The position numbers were made by a program, and so were the translations under genes. From Henricia sp. BOLD:AAB3569 (lineage: Eukaryota > Echinodermata > Asteroidea > Spinulosida > Echinasteridae), in the NCBI GenBank assembly GCA_037783545.1, contig JBBELK010001006.1, positions 91,802-155,801 of the forward strand: 64,000 bases of DNA. Direction: 5' to 3'. This document shows positions 11,132 through 22,114 of this stretch, piece after piece. Positions within the stretch are counted from its first letter, which is position 1, and every line of letters begins with the position of its first letter. Under the pieces are notes generated by a model. It did no database searches. It was not told where the DNA came from and saw only the letters and a program-made list of their open reading frames with translations.

Positions 11132-11147
11132 TGGCGTAGTCGGCAGG
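11132..11147 (+). promoter_or_regulatory. Primer binding site, tRNA-Ser type
   Basis: TGGCGTAGTCGGCAGG begins three bases after the 5' LTR. It is complementary to a tRNA 3' end reading CCTGCCGACTACG plus CCA, the usual 3' end of animal tRNA-Ser genes. This positions minus-strand priming and confirms the LTR boundary. Confidence 0.85.
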
Positions 11148-12080
11148 GTAAGTGTAAGGCGCTTATAAGAAACCGTGTATATACACACATAGTTATCAAT
11201 TAAAAGCGACAGTCAATTTGCATTACATCGACAACTGATACGGCTCATCATGACCTGGCTGAGCATTGGGATTGAACACCCTTCGGATCCGTTGCCATCA
11301 TCGGATCATCAACGTTGTACTGTGCTTGTCACCATTTGAGCTTGGCAGGCGAATACCTACTTGTCACTTGCATGACTGAGTCAGTAGCAAGCTGTTCTCG
11401 TGGCGATCCACTGGAAATTCCTGGATATTCGCCTTGAGCCTCGCCTTGAGCCTTGAGCCTCGCCTTGAGCCCCTGTTTGGATCCTGGTGTGGACTCGTGG
11501 CCTGAGCCTCGCGTCCGACATGTCGGGACAGTCATCACTGGAGACATCCCGGAATTGATGAACTGTTGTACCATTGTCTATGGATCTGAAAGATTAACCA
11601 GTGGGGTAACGTAAGATAAAACTTGAGTTTAATGGCATAAATTTCTGAATAGTTGCATTTTTGAATAATTGCAATTGTGCTGGTTTAGATTAACTGCATA
11701 AATATTGCATAAAAGCTATCCATCCAGAGTTGTTGAATGTTCGATTAAATTCACGCATTGTTGCTTTAAGCCTACCCACTTGTGGTATTGTACATTCAAA
11801 TTCATTGATATATATCTATTGTGGAGTACATATTTACATTTATTTAACCAAGTCGTAGGTTTTGTATCTCTTTTTCCTAGCTGCAGGTACTGAAGTTACT
11901 ATCGTGCAGTTGACTACGACTTGCCAAACTCCTGCCCTGTACTTTGATTCCTAGTGGGTTACTAAACCGTTGAGCTAAAGAACATCCCTAACATCATTGA
12001 GATATAGTGACAATAAGGCATACAAAGCAAAACCTACCTTTTGCCGAGCCAGAAGAAGCTTCCTACTTTCTCAGGACTAA
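11148..12080 (+). other. Leader of the LTR element
   Basis: Non-coding leader between primer site and gag, with an imperfect short repetition of GCCTTGAGCCTCGCCTTGAG at 11,430-11,475. Just before gag the words AGCCAGAAGAAGCTTCC can be read in another frame as a likely gag N-terminus, so the original start was probably upstream and is now frameshifted. Confidence 0.55.
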
Positions 12081-12083
12081 AAG

Positions 12084-12800
12084 GTGGAATTCATCTTCCA
12101 GCATTTGAGCGGTCCTGCTAAAGATGAGGTGAAATATAGGGGGAGAGAATCAGTTAGTAAAATTGTCTGCATTCTAAGGGACGTGTTTGGAGTTCAAGGG
12201 TCATTTGTACAGCTCCAACGTGCTTTCTTTGAGCGGAAGCAAAAGGAGGGTGAAAACCTAAGAGACTTTTCACACAGCTTGATGGAGTTGTTTGATAGAG
12301 CAATGCGGAAGTCCCCCCAACTGATGGAGAACAGGGAACATATGTTAAACGACCAATTTGCCGAGGGTGTCCTAGATATTCTCCTTCATAAACACTTAAA
12401 GAAGTGTCTCAGAGAGGACCAAGAGATTGACTTCTTCTCTCTTTGTAGTGAGGCGATAGAATGGGCTGAAGAGTCTTTCCTGAATGCCCAGCCGAGGGTT
12501 ACGCTACAAGCTTCCCACGCCTCACAGCCGAATGTGGACACTTCCATCATGATGGAGATGCTAAAAAAGCAACAACTACAAATTGATGAACTTACCAAGA
12601 CAGTCCGTTAATTACTCCCAGCTATGCAGGCATCAGAGACTGGTACATCCAAGCCAAGGAGAAACATACCGAAGTGTTCTTTCTGCCAGCGTAGTGGTCA
12701 CACAGAAGATAAATGCTACCAACTGAAACTGAAAAAAGCAGAGGAAATGATTGCTGAGCTTAAATCATCCAGCAAACGTAGCGCACAGCAGGAAAACTAG
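12084..12800 (+). pseudogene. gag: gag (capsid and nucleocapsid), interrupted by an in-frame stop
   Basis: Gag forms the particle and packages element RNA. Residues 1-150 resemble the retrotransposon Gag capsid domain of Ty3/Gypsy and PNMA-like proteins, with LSGPAKDEV near the start and LRDFSHSLMELFDRA and DQFAEGVLD in the middle. A TAA at 12,609-12,611 stops this frame, yet the same frame continues to TAG at 12,798-12,800. The continuation holds a perfect CX2CX4HX4C zinc knuckle (CSFCQRSGHTEDKC). The stop therefore splits capsid from nucleocapsid. It is either a decay mutation or a readthrough site, and decay is more likely given the other lesions. No ATG precedes the capsid segment because a stop lies just upstream (12,078-12,080). 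Confidence 0.85.
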
Positions 12801-13567
12801 CTCCTCTCGCTAATGTGGGTCCGGAGGTTGAGAGGGAAATGAAGGGCCCTCATCATCCTATTTTAGTTCCAATTGGGAACCAGTTTGTTGCAGCCTGTCT
12901 GACTTTAAGAGTGCATTTGTCTGGCATTGAAACAAATTGTCTCGTGGATACTGGCTCTATGGTTTCTACAATCACAGAAGAATGTTTCAGAACCTACTTC
13001 CAGCCTGCGGGAACCAGACTACAACAGGATAATCTCTGTCTTAGGATAACTACATCTAACGGTCTAGACATTTCCTATGTTGGATACTTGGAGTTGGATG
13101 TTTCGGTGGATGGACCGACCTTACCTGGAATGGGATTCCTAGTCGTCAAGGATTCTGTTGATCTTCAGAACAAGGGAGATAAACGACGAGGCTTGCTCGG
13201 TATGAATGTTCTCAACCCACTACTTAACCACACGACCCAGGGAGGCTTTCCAAACACATCTGCTTTGTCTTCCTTGAAACCGCTTCTGACCCTGCAGACG
13301 AGTGCCCAATTGAAAGACATGGCTGTGGCGATGGTGAAGGTTGCATCTACATCTTCTGTTTACATTCCTCCTAAGTGTTCTGTTGTCATAGATGCTTGTG
13401 CTTCCAAGCCTATCCCCTTGCGGAACAGCGACCATCTACCTGTAGGCATTTTAGTACCATCTGCTCTGGTTGAGGTCGGAAGGACATTTCCTATTCGTAT
13501 CGACAACATTTCTACGTCGGGTTTCATCCTGAGACCCAATACTCGAGTTGGTGTCCTTGAGGTATAG
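12788..13567 (+). pseudogene. pol: Retropepsin-like protease (pro/pol N-terminus)
   Basis: The aspartic protease that matures Gag-Pol. The active-site triad appears as CLVDTGSMVSTI, and the flap/C-terminal signature as RRGLLGMNVLNP. The frame is shifted relative to gag, and the two overlap around 12,788-12,800, so a ribosomal frameshift or an indel joins them. The domain is followed by ~90 residues with no clear function and ends at TAG (13,565-13,567). The downstream reading continues in other frames, so further indels are present. Confidence 0.85.
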
Positions 13568-13866
13568 ATGGAGTTGAGAACCACAACACGTCGAAGGTGG
13601 AATTCCAAGTGCTAGCGAATGAGATCCATATAAGCAACACCACATCACCTACGTTTGACATGAGCACATCCGATTTAGACTCTCACACTCCTCCAGTATC
13701 TGTCGACCTGAGTGAGTTTAAAGGAAGGAAGTAATAAGGAACAACTTGCACAGATCAATACATTATTGCACAAACATAAAGACATCTTTGCAACGCATGA
13801 CTTTGATTTGGGAGATACGGATACGGTGGAGCATCGCATAAAACTCACCAAGACAGAACCCATTTC
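13568..13866 (+). pseudogene. pol: Linker and first residues of reverse transcriptase
   Basis: Fragmented coding sequence. One frame gives LLHKHKDIFATHDFDLG followed by HRIKL and PISQR. This is the usual segment just before the fingers of Ty3/Gypsy reverse transcriptase. It is cut exactly where the foldback element begins, and no polymerase motif (including YADD) is found anywhere in the element. Confidence 0.8.
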
Positions 13867-14670
13867 ACAAAGGCTCATCATATTTATTTGAAAGATGACC
13901 ACCTTGGGCACATATTTTGGTATGATGGACATTCTCAAGTGGTAGTTTTATACCATTTTGGTGAAAAAACATGGTTTTGGGGACAAAATCACGTTTTTAA
14001 ATATTTTCCTTATAAAAAGAGTTTGCAGGCTTAAATGAAAAATCTAACAAGTGGATATTGTGAGCAGTGAAATCGTTCATTTTTTTAAATGGTTCGTTTC
14101 ATCTTTTGTTCAATGGTTGCCATGGCAACAGCCGTTTTGGGGCAAAAAACACCATTTTTGGTATTAAAACTTTAAAAATTCATATTACATGATTCATATG
14201 GAATATTGGGCTACTTCCAAAGGCAAACTCATTGTGAGATACCCAGGCAGTTTTTAGGTACCTTAGAGTACAGTACATGTAGGCATAAAGGTACATTTTG
14301 GGCCAAAAACAACATTTTAGAATTGCTGTTTTGTGGTAAAATCACGTTTTTTGAGATTTTCCTTATTAAAAGAGTTTGCAGGCTTAAATGAAAAATCTTT
14401 AAAAATGGATATTGTAAGCAGTGGGGCGTTGATTATTTTTAGGTGGTTTGTTTCAACTTTGTCTTCATGGTTGCCATGGCAACAGCCGTTTTGGGGCAAA
14501 AAACACAATGTTTGGTAATAAAACTTTAATAATTTATATCACAGGATTCATATGGAATATTTAATCGGTACTTCCAACGTCAAACCCATTCTGGGATACC
14601 CAGGCAGTTTTTCGGTACAGTACATGTAGGCGGAATTGTACATTTTGAGACAAAAACATCATGGCCGTTG

Positions 14671-15237
14671 AGGAATATACCAATCCAGGAGCGTTTAAGC
14701 CCCGCCCCAAAAATTTCCACCAATTAATCATTCTGAAGGACAATGGTAATTTTACATGGTTAATCTAATGATTATGCGCACTTCGATGTTGCTAGCCGCG
14801 TTTCTACGTGGGCGGGGCTTACTGGATCGGTCTATGGCCGAGGAGAACGGTTGCTTGAACTGAAGACCGCAAAGGATTTCAAAGGATTCTGGGTAAGTGA
14901 CCTGCCCGCATATGATGTGTGTGCCCTTGAGCAAGGCACTTTTCTGTTAATATCATCTGAGGTGAAAAAAAAAGAGTGCATATAAGCCTGTGAAGGAGAT
15001 GTTTGATAATTAACTGTTGTGTGCATAACATGCAACCGGGCGGTAATGTATACCTTCAGGGAGCTGAGCTAGGTTTTCGGATTGATTTAAAGTGATTGAA
15101 ATGACCAGTAGTAATAATCCAGTGCACAAGCCACCGTCAGATCGCCGTCGGCTGGGAGGCGGCTGATCGGCATCGACATGCTGACCAAAAAACCACCGGC
15201 GGTATCTGAAGTGGCAGCGTTTTACTGCTGCCAAGCC
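14671..15237. other. Left part of the foldback loop
   Basis: Unique-looking loop DNA with GCCCCGCCC near 14,700 and GGCGGGGC near 14,811 forming a short inverted pair. No coding sequence is seen. Confidence 0.4.
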
Positions 15238-15870
15238 ACAGACCACTAGCAGTAGTCAGCGGCCACCAGTGGTCTGCCACATATAAACTGCCAGCGGACA
15301 ACTAGCGGTGGCCAGCAGCAAACCACCAGTGGTATGTCGCACCTAAACCGCCAGCAGACACCTAGCGGCAGCGTCAAACCACGAGTGGTCTGCCGCTCCT
15401 GAACTACCAGTGGACCACTAGCGGTAGCCAGCGGCAAACCACCAGTGGTCTGTCGCTCCAAACCGCCAGCAGACACCTAGCGGCAGCGTCAAACCATGAG
15501 TGGTCTGCCGCTCCTAAACTACCAGTGGACCACTAGTGGTAGCCAGCGGCAAACCACCAGTGGTCTGTCGCTCTAAACCGCCAGCGGACCACTAGCGGTA
15601 GCCAGCGTCACACCACCATTGGTCAGCCATTCTAAAACTGCCAGCAAACCACTAGCGGTAGCCAGTGGCAAACCACCAGTGGTCTGCCACTCTAAAACTG
15701 CCAGCGGACCACTAGCGGTATAACCAGTGGAAAACCACCAGTGGTCTGCCACTCTAAGACCGCCAGCAAACCACGAGCGGTATCCAGCAGCAAACCACAA
15801 GTGGTCTTCCGTGACAAAACCGCCAACAAACCACTGGCCAGCCATTCTAAAACCACCACCGGACCACAAT
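15238..15870. repeat. 60-bp satellite in the foldback loop
   Basis: About ten units of roughly 60 bp, each with two near-palindromes, ACCACCAGTGGT and CCACTAGCGG, about 30 bp apart. Some units have diverged or been shortened. The long minus-strand open frames here only reflect the period being a multiple of three. Confidence 0.85.
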
Positions 15871-17604
15871 GTCACTCCTAATATGAACTGTCATCAGCGG
15901 TTCACTGTCGCTAAATATACAAGGTGTCTAAAAGAAAGCGTCCAGGTCAAACCTGGCAACCTCAGAATCTATGTTTCCCCGGATCCTGATAGGGAATTTC
16001 TTACATGAAAAAATAGTCTTTATCGCATCTTTATCACATAAAAATCAGTCAAGTGAATCATGAGGTCAGCCCTCAACTTGGAGTCACTATATCTCGTTGT
16101 CAAACAATCAGATACCTGGTACATGAACTTGGGTGTGACTTGTCTGCGTATCTCAGAGTGGGGTTGCAGTTGGAAAGACTCTAGTATATTCTATATGAAT
16201 CCTTGAATGTGGAGTTTTAAATTACCAATAATTGTGGTTTTGCCCCGAAATGGCTATTGTAATGTTTAACCATTGAGACAAAGATTAATAAGCCTTAAAA
16301 AAAAATCAACGCTTCTGCTTGTCGCGATATGTTTGTGTTGGTGTACACATACCATTTTTAGCAGAAAATAATAATAAAATAACACGTGAATTTACCCCAA
16401 AACGACAAATATCAAATGACGTTTGTCAAAAAATGTACCATTTCGCCTGGTAGCGCCTAAATATGGTACCTAAAAACTGTCTGGGTATCTCAGAATGGGT
16501 TTTTGACGTTGGAAGTAACCCATATTCCATATGAATCTTGTAATTTGAATTTTAAAAGTTTTATTACCAACATTTGTGTTGTTTGCCCAAAAACGGCTGT
16601 TGCCATGGCAACCATTGAGAAAAAGATGAAACAAACCATTTAAAAAACTTAACGATTCCACTGCTCACAATATCCACTTTTTTAGATTTTTCATTTAAGC
16701 CTGCAAACTCTTTTTATAAGGAAAATCTTTAAAAACATGATTTTACCCCAAAACGGCAATTCGAAAATGATGTTTTTGGCCCAAAATGTACCATTATGCC
16801 TACATGTACTGTACTCTAAGGTACTTAAAAACTGCCTGGGTATCTCACAATGAGTTGGCTTTTGGAAGAAGCCCAATATTCCATATGATTCCTGTAATAT
16901 AAATTTGTAACGTTTTATTACCAAAAATTGTGTTTTTAGCCCCAAAACGGCTGTTGCCATGGCAACCATTGAAAAAAAGATAAAACAAACCATTTAAAAA
17001 AATCAACGATTCCACTACTCATAATATCCACTTGTTAGATTTTTCATTTAAGCCTGCAAACTATTTTTGTATTAAAGGAAAATATTTAAAAACGTGATTT
17101 TGACCCAAAACAGCAATTATAAAATGTTGTTTTTGGCCCAAAATGTACCTTTATGCCTACATGTACTGTACTGTAAGGTACCTAAAAACTGCCTGGGTAT
17201 CTCACAATGAGTTTGCTGTTGGAAGTAGCCCAATATTCCATATGAATCCTGTAATATAATTTTTTAACGTTTTATTACCAAAAATGGTGTTTTTTGCCCC
17301 AAAACGGCTGTTGCCATGGCAACTATTGAAAAAAAGATGAAACAAACCATTTTTAAAAATCAACGATTCCACTGCTCACAATATCCAGTTGTTAGATTTT
17401 TCATTTAAGCCTGCAAACTCTTTTTATAAGGAAAAACGTGATTTTGTCCCAAAAACCATGTTTTTTTCACCAAAATGGAATAAAACTACCACTTGAGAAT
17501 GTCCATCATCCAAAAAAATGTGCCCAAGGTGGTCATCTTTCAAAAAAATATGATGAGCCTTTGTCCCCCAATATGGTACCGACAAGTGTCGTGGCCCATG
17601 GACT

Positions 17605-18097
17605 ATTATAGCGTATGCTAGTCGAGGCCTGCCGTGCGAGGATCTGATCGCAGTATGCAAAACTACGGTTCCTTGAAACTCGAACCTTTATAGGTCTGGT
17701 GGGCCGTTAGCGAAAAGTTCAAGGACTACCTCTATGGTACCTCTTTTACAGTACGTACTGACAACAATCCTCTCTGTCATTTTAACACCGCCAAATTTGG
17801 TGCAGTAGAGCAACGTTGGGTGGCTAACCTGGCTCCTTTTGATTTTAACATCATCCACAGGCCAGGTAAATCTAACCGGAATGCTGACGGACTCTCTAGA
17901 CAGTTTGAAGCCGAAACTTCAGAGGAAGCTGTAGTTGCTGAAATTTCGACCAGTTCTTGTTCGTCAACAGGTCAATATACTGAGCTGAGCTGCAAGTTAA
18001 CATCTCTCAGCAATCTTTGGAAGTTGGTCCTGCCAGGGTGTGCTCAGAACAGTGTTCTACAACATCCACATTTCCATCTTATACCATTTCCGAACTG
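17605..18097 (+). pseudogene. pol: RNase H C-terminal part of pol
   Basis: Ribonuclease H removes the RNA strand during reverse transcription. Recognisable words are AYASRGL (about 17,610), then after a shift MQNYGSLKLE and WAVSEKFKDYLYGTSF, followed by RTDNNPL and IIHRPGKSNRNADGLSRQ, the usual end of Ty3/Gypsy RNase H. A TAG interrupts just before WAVSEKF and at least one frameshift precedes MQNYG. The N-terminal part with the first catalytic aspartate is missing, along with the whole RT. The frame carries on into a linker and shifts again before integrase. Confidence 0.85.
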
Positions 18098-19265
18098 AGA
18101 GATCTACAATATAGAGATCCTCACATTTCCCGTTATCTAGCACTTCATTCCTCTCTTGATACCCTCAGCCATTCTCAGCGCAAACTTGAGCCTGATGAGG
18201 TTAAAGTTCTGTTACGTCAGGCTAAACATTTTTCTATTGTGGATGGTGCTCTGTACAGAGATGTCTGTGACCCCAAGTTGGGATCATTGCATCAGCTTGT
18301 GTTACCAACTTCCTTGAGGTATGTGTTTTTACACAGTCTACATGACAACTTCGGTCACCAGGGCGGGGAGGGAACAATGTCGCTCACAAGACATCGATGT
18401 TACTGGCCATTTATGTACCGTGACGTAAAGAAGTGGGTTCATAATTGTAAACGTTGTCTGGTGTCTAAACAAGCTGTTCCCCCTTACAGGAATTCCATTG
18501 GGCACCTTGTTGCAACAAGACCATTGGAAACCATTACTATCGACTTTACACTTTTAGAACAATCTAGCTCCCGAATTGAGAACGTCCTTCGCCATAGCTG
18601 TGCCCACTAGAGATCAAACAGCAAAAACTACCGCTGCAGCACTTGTCAAGGAGTGGTTTCTGAAGTATGGGGTACCTCAACGGATCCATTCAGATCAAGG
18701 GCGACAGTTCGAGTCCACACTTATCAAAGAACTTTGCGCCTTATGTGACATCAAGAAGACTCGTACCACGCCTTATCATCCGCAAGGTAACGCCCAGTGT
18801 GAAAGATTTAACAGAACAATTCACAGCCTACTTCGTACTCTTTCAATCGCCCAAAAATCCTCTTGGCCGAAATACTTACCAGAACTGATCTTTGCTTACA
18901 ATGCGACAGAGCATTCATCTACTGGTTTTTCTCCTTTCTATCTAATGTTTGGGAGAGACCCAGCTTTACCAGTAAATTTTCTCCTAGGCCGACACCAACA
19001 TGTTCTTGATGACAACTGGGTCATATTGCATAAACAACGACTGAAGGAAGCCAATAGGTTGGCGGAAACAGCACTCGACAGAGAACTTGCCAAAAGTAAG
19101 CAACATTTTGATAGACGGGCTAATCCTAACAAACTTGCTTGTGGTGATTTTGTTCTGTTACGGAAGCACTCGAAGGGCCGTTCCAAGATCCAAGATTATT
19201 ATTTCTTTGAAATTTACAAGGTTGTGGATAATCCTGAAGAGTTGTCCTTCGTCTATGTCATCTAG
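18090..19265 (+). pseudogene. pol: Integrase, frameshifted within the catalytic core
   Basis: Integrase inserts the DNA copy. The N-terminal zinc-binding domain is intact, with HDNFGH (HX4H), 29 residues, then CKRC (CX2C). The catalytic core begins with TITIDF (first D). A frameshift follows near 18,575-18,600. The next frame supplies HSDQGRQFES (second D) and NAQCERFNRT (E), with exactly 35 residues between D and E, the DD35E spacing. NATEHSSTGFSPFYLMFGR and a basic, chromodomain-free C-terminal part follow, ending at TAG (19,263-19,265). Motifs are well kept, so this copy is old but not ancient. Confidence 0.9.
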
Positions 19266-19844
19266 TTGGCAGATGGTACAGGGCCAAGAAGGGTAGTCAA
19301 TTCATTGGAATTAAAACCGATTCCTTCACATCTGGTACATGCAGGTATCTTCACCCACGGCATCTCCGATAAATGTTCCTGTGGAGGAATCATCAGATTC
19401 TGATGATTCTTCACCTTTAGACATTGGAGTTGTGATACCCAGCTCACCTCCAAAAGTGAAGATTCACCTCCATCAGAAGGAACAACATCCCGTCCGTCAT
19501 CACGTGGAAGGCGTAAACTGCCAAAAGCGCCTCCACAAGTCTTAAGGCGATCACAGCGAACGACTAAGGGCAGTAACCCTGCGAGGGAACCACGATCGGT
19601 TGTAACTTCACAACAGACCGTCACGTTGAATACACACAGGCATATCCTCTATTTTCTTGTTGGTATTAATACTTTGTTCGTATTATTCAGTCTCGCAGTA
19701 AACATCGCTTCAAGGGTCAGCAAGGATCACTGTGTGGGACTACTAGCTGCATTTTGTCTCATGTTTCTTGTCTACCATCACCGATGGATCCTTATTCAGT
19801 GGAATAAACTTCTCCATGTACTAAACCTGGATAGGGATGAATAG
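19266..19844 (+). pseudogene. Post-integrase tail with two hydrophobic segments
   Basis: After the integrase stop, reading resumes as a Ser/Asp/Pro-rich tail (PVEESSDSDDSSPLDIG). It shifts frame near 19,455 and continues with a basic stretch (LRRSQRTTKG), which is common at Ty3/Gypsy pol C-termini. It then runs in frame into two hydrophobic segments, about 19,641-19,715 (ILYFLVGINTLFVLFSLAV) and about 19,731-19,790 (VGLLAAFCLMFLVYHH), before TAG at 19,842-19,844. Two membrane-spanning stretches are unexpected for pol. They could be a short env-like or membrane-anchoring tail, or a captured host fragment. There is no signal peptide or glycoprotein architecture. Confidence 0.6.
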
Positions 19845-20404
19845 AATCAACATAAGTAGTATTTTGCAACGTCGGAAAGACTGATAGACAATAATTTTCA
19901 GTATTCATCATAAGCCTAATATAGACTCGTGTTAACCCAAGTATAGACTTATTTCGAATTCATCGAGAGGTCACTGACATATTTGGAGATTTATTCTTAC
20001 AGAATGTTTGTGTTGCTCGTCATGCTTACATCTATGTACTGCAGTTTAAGGAGTTGATTTTAGTCTGTCGGAATAATTTCCACTCTCTAGTTATATATTA
20101 GGGACAGACTGATTAATCTGTTGTTCTTGTTTTCTGCATAATCTATCCTTATGCCTGCACTCGAAGGGTATTACCCATCTTCAATGATATATTGAAGCGA
20201 GGCAGTCGGCGAGTAAGGATCTCACTCAATATCTATTCCTTAATAGATATTCTGAAATTCCATAGTAAAGATCGACAAGCAAGCATGAATTTCTGCTGTC
20301 TTGTAATATTATAGTCTCCATATTGTAAGTCTATTTTTGAAGAACCTTGTCTACACATGCCTCAGTAAAAACATTTTATAACAAAAACAAATCCCAGTGT
20401 CGAG
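19845..20404 (+). other. 3' untranslated part of the LTR element
   Basis: AT-rich and non-coding. The bases directly before the 3' LTR (CCAGTGTCGAG) are not a clear polypurine tract. Confidence 0.5.
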
Positions 20405-21235
20405 TGTGACCAGTCTACCTTTGGGTCACCTGATCCCTGACCTTGCAAACTTTTTCTCCTCCCCTGACCTCCACACAAACGTTTCCTTCCAGCTTTGGAG
20501 TTGCCCTTTTCTTTCTATTCACAATTCCTAACCAGGGCTATTTCTATTTGCAGCTTATCTCCAGAGAATACATTGGAATGCACTATACCCAGTCAATACA
20601 TTCATCCAGGTCAACATTTCATTGTATTGTCCCTTACTAACTTGTACTGCATTCCAGCCTTTTGTTATATTGCTTTTTGTTGAAGTAGAACTTTCTAGGC
20701 TCTCATCATGACCCCACTTTTAGGGTGCAAGAACTTGTTCATCTATAGGAACCTAATTTGGCATGAAATGTTTTTATTCACATGACCCCAACCTTTTTAG
20801 GTGTGGACTGGATTTGAAAAACAGGATTCTATTCAGTCTGCCCAGAGCCACTCATGACTTTTGTATGTATTTCTACATATGCCTACTCAAACATTGGCAA
20901 GTCGTGGGACAACTGCATGTTACAGTGACGTGCCTCCAGTACAGTATAGTACATGTAGTTGCATTTCGTGCCCGTCATATTTACACATCGGTTTATATAT
21001 CTGAAGAACATCTTCATATCTTTCAGTTGACTGTCGATGTATTCGCTTTAGTCGCGGCTTATTTGATTTAGTCGCTTTATTCGATTTAATTTTATCTGTT
21101 AATACTCATTTTGTACATAAATTGTTGATACCAGATTTCTTTGTGCATACACTTCTGTTTCCTTTCTTTTGTGTCTTTGACACTGGCGGAGTCAAATAAT
21201 AGAATTTTCTGACCCACCGTACCGTATCGGTTACA
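20405..21235 (+). repeat. 3' LTR
   Basis: Starts TGTGACCAGTCTACC and ends GTATCGGTTACA like the 5' LTR. It is about 30 bp shorter owing to small deletions (near 20,855, 20,955 and 21,035) and has a small insertion TTCATCC near 20,600. Confidence 0.92.
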
Positions 21236-21482
21236 ACTACTTGTACAGCACAATAGCCTACACAATATACGATACTGTAACAAGAATTACTCCCTCTTGT
21301 TATCTACTACTCCGAGTCGACACAGGGAAGAACACACAGGAATACTTGTATTCAGAAACAATTTACTCCACGTTTATTCTGACACTCGTGCTTCAAGACA
21401 ACCAAAAACTACAATCGCGCTCAGGAAACGTTTCCCGCCGAGACGGGTGTCCCAACCTTCCAGCAGGGGGCTCGCACCAACT

Positions 21483-22114
21483 AGTCTGGTACCCGGACCA
21501 AAAATGTTTTGACTAGACTGAATTTAAGTTCCGGCAGCAGCCAATTCCGCCATTTTGAAACAGGAGGAATTCCTCCTTTTCCCGAAGGTTCCCGAAGTTA
21601 CCCGAATGCACGTCCGGTCGTCCAGACGTTACCGTTAATCGTCAGGTACAATTCGTCATTGTTTCGAGAATTTGAATTGACGTCGTGTGCACGTACGCGT
21701 GCCGCTGCGTGTGTATTTATGGTGATGCCACGGATTTAAAACTACGCAGAGACTATCAGTGGATATAGTTACGGTAATGAATGGCTATATAGTTACGGGA
21801 TTGCAACAGCAGATTAAAACTACATGTACAGTATGGAGCTCACTGGGTGATGCAGACAAGGTTTGAATTTTCTTTTTGATGCTAGCCTACATGTATATTA
21901 AAATGGGCATATTTAATATTTTAAGGTTAATATATTAAATTTGTATTGGTCAAATATGGAATAACCCCTTTGAAATTGTTGTACACTCATGCCATATAGC
22001 GCGCAGCGCGTTTTGAAAATTAACGGTTATGTGCTCCTAAAAATAAATGCACGACGGTAGCCTGTTCTCATATTCAGTCGTTGTATGTGGAATATGTGGA
22101 CCGAGAACCAGTCT
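21483..22114. mobile_element. AGTCTGGTTCC inverted-repeat element, copy 1
   Basis: Left end AGTCTGGTACCCGG, right end GAGAACCAGTCT. It shares CGCCATTTTGAAACAGGAGG, GAATGCACGTCCGG and CATATTCA-TTGTATGTGGA with copy 2 at 22,911. Longer than copy 2 because of an internal block around 21,660-21,900. No coding frame is seen. Confidence 0.65.

Larger units (their letters stand above)
13867..17564. mobile_element. 3.7-kb foldback element inserted in pol
   Basis: The outer ends are inverted repeats starting ACAAAGGCTCATCATATTT (13,867) with the complement ending at 17,564. The left arm (13,867 to about 14,670) holds just over two ~357-bp units. The right arm (about 16,130-17,564) holds four, recognisable by CCATGGCAACAGCCG (14,118 and 14,471 on the left; inverted on the right) and by CTGGGTATCTCA. 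The loop contains a 60-bp satellite. Foldback (FB-like) elements characteristically have long arms built of subrepeats. There is no transposase ORF. The missing RT core coincides with this insertion, so the event or a later one deleted pol. Confidence 0.85.
10266..21235 (+). mobile_element. Ty3/Gypsy-like LTR retrotransposon, inactive
   Basis: A complete LTR-to-LTR element in plus orientation. Order: 5' LTR, tRNA-Ser primer site, leader, gag with CCHC knuckle, retropepsin, start of reverse transcriptase, 3.7-kb foldback insertion, C-terminal RNase H, integrase, tail, 3' LTR. Integrase after RNase H is the Ty3/Gypsy order. Several stops and frameshifts, and the loss of the RT core, make it inactive. 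The 5-bp flanks (GCCTA and ACTAC) do not match, so the target duplication is mutated or the ends recombined. No envelope gene is recognisable. Confidence 0.9.

Noticed and set aside
15573-15875. Repetitive minus-strand frame with Trp/Gly repeats
   Set aside because: By-product of the 60-bp satellite whose period is a multiple of three.
19626-19844. Independent envelope gene in the LTR element
   Set aside because: No signal peptide, glycosylation-rich ectodomain or cleavage site, and the frame continues from the integrase tail; kept only as an unusual tail.
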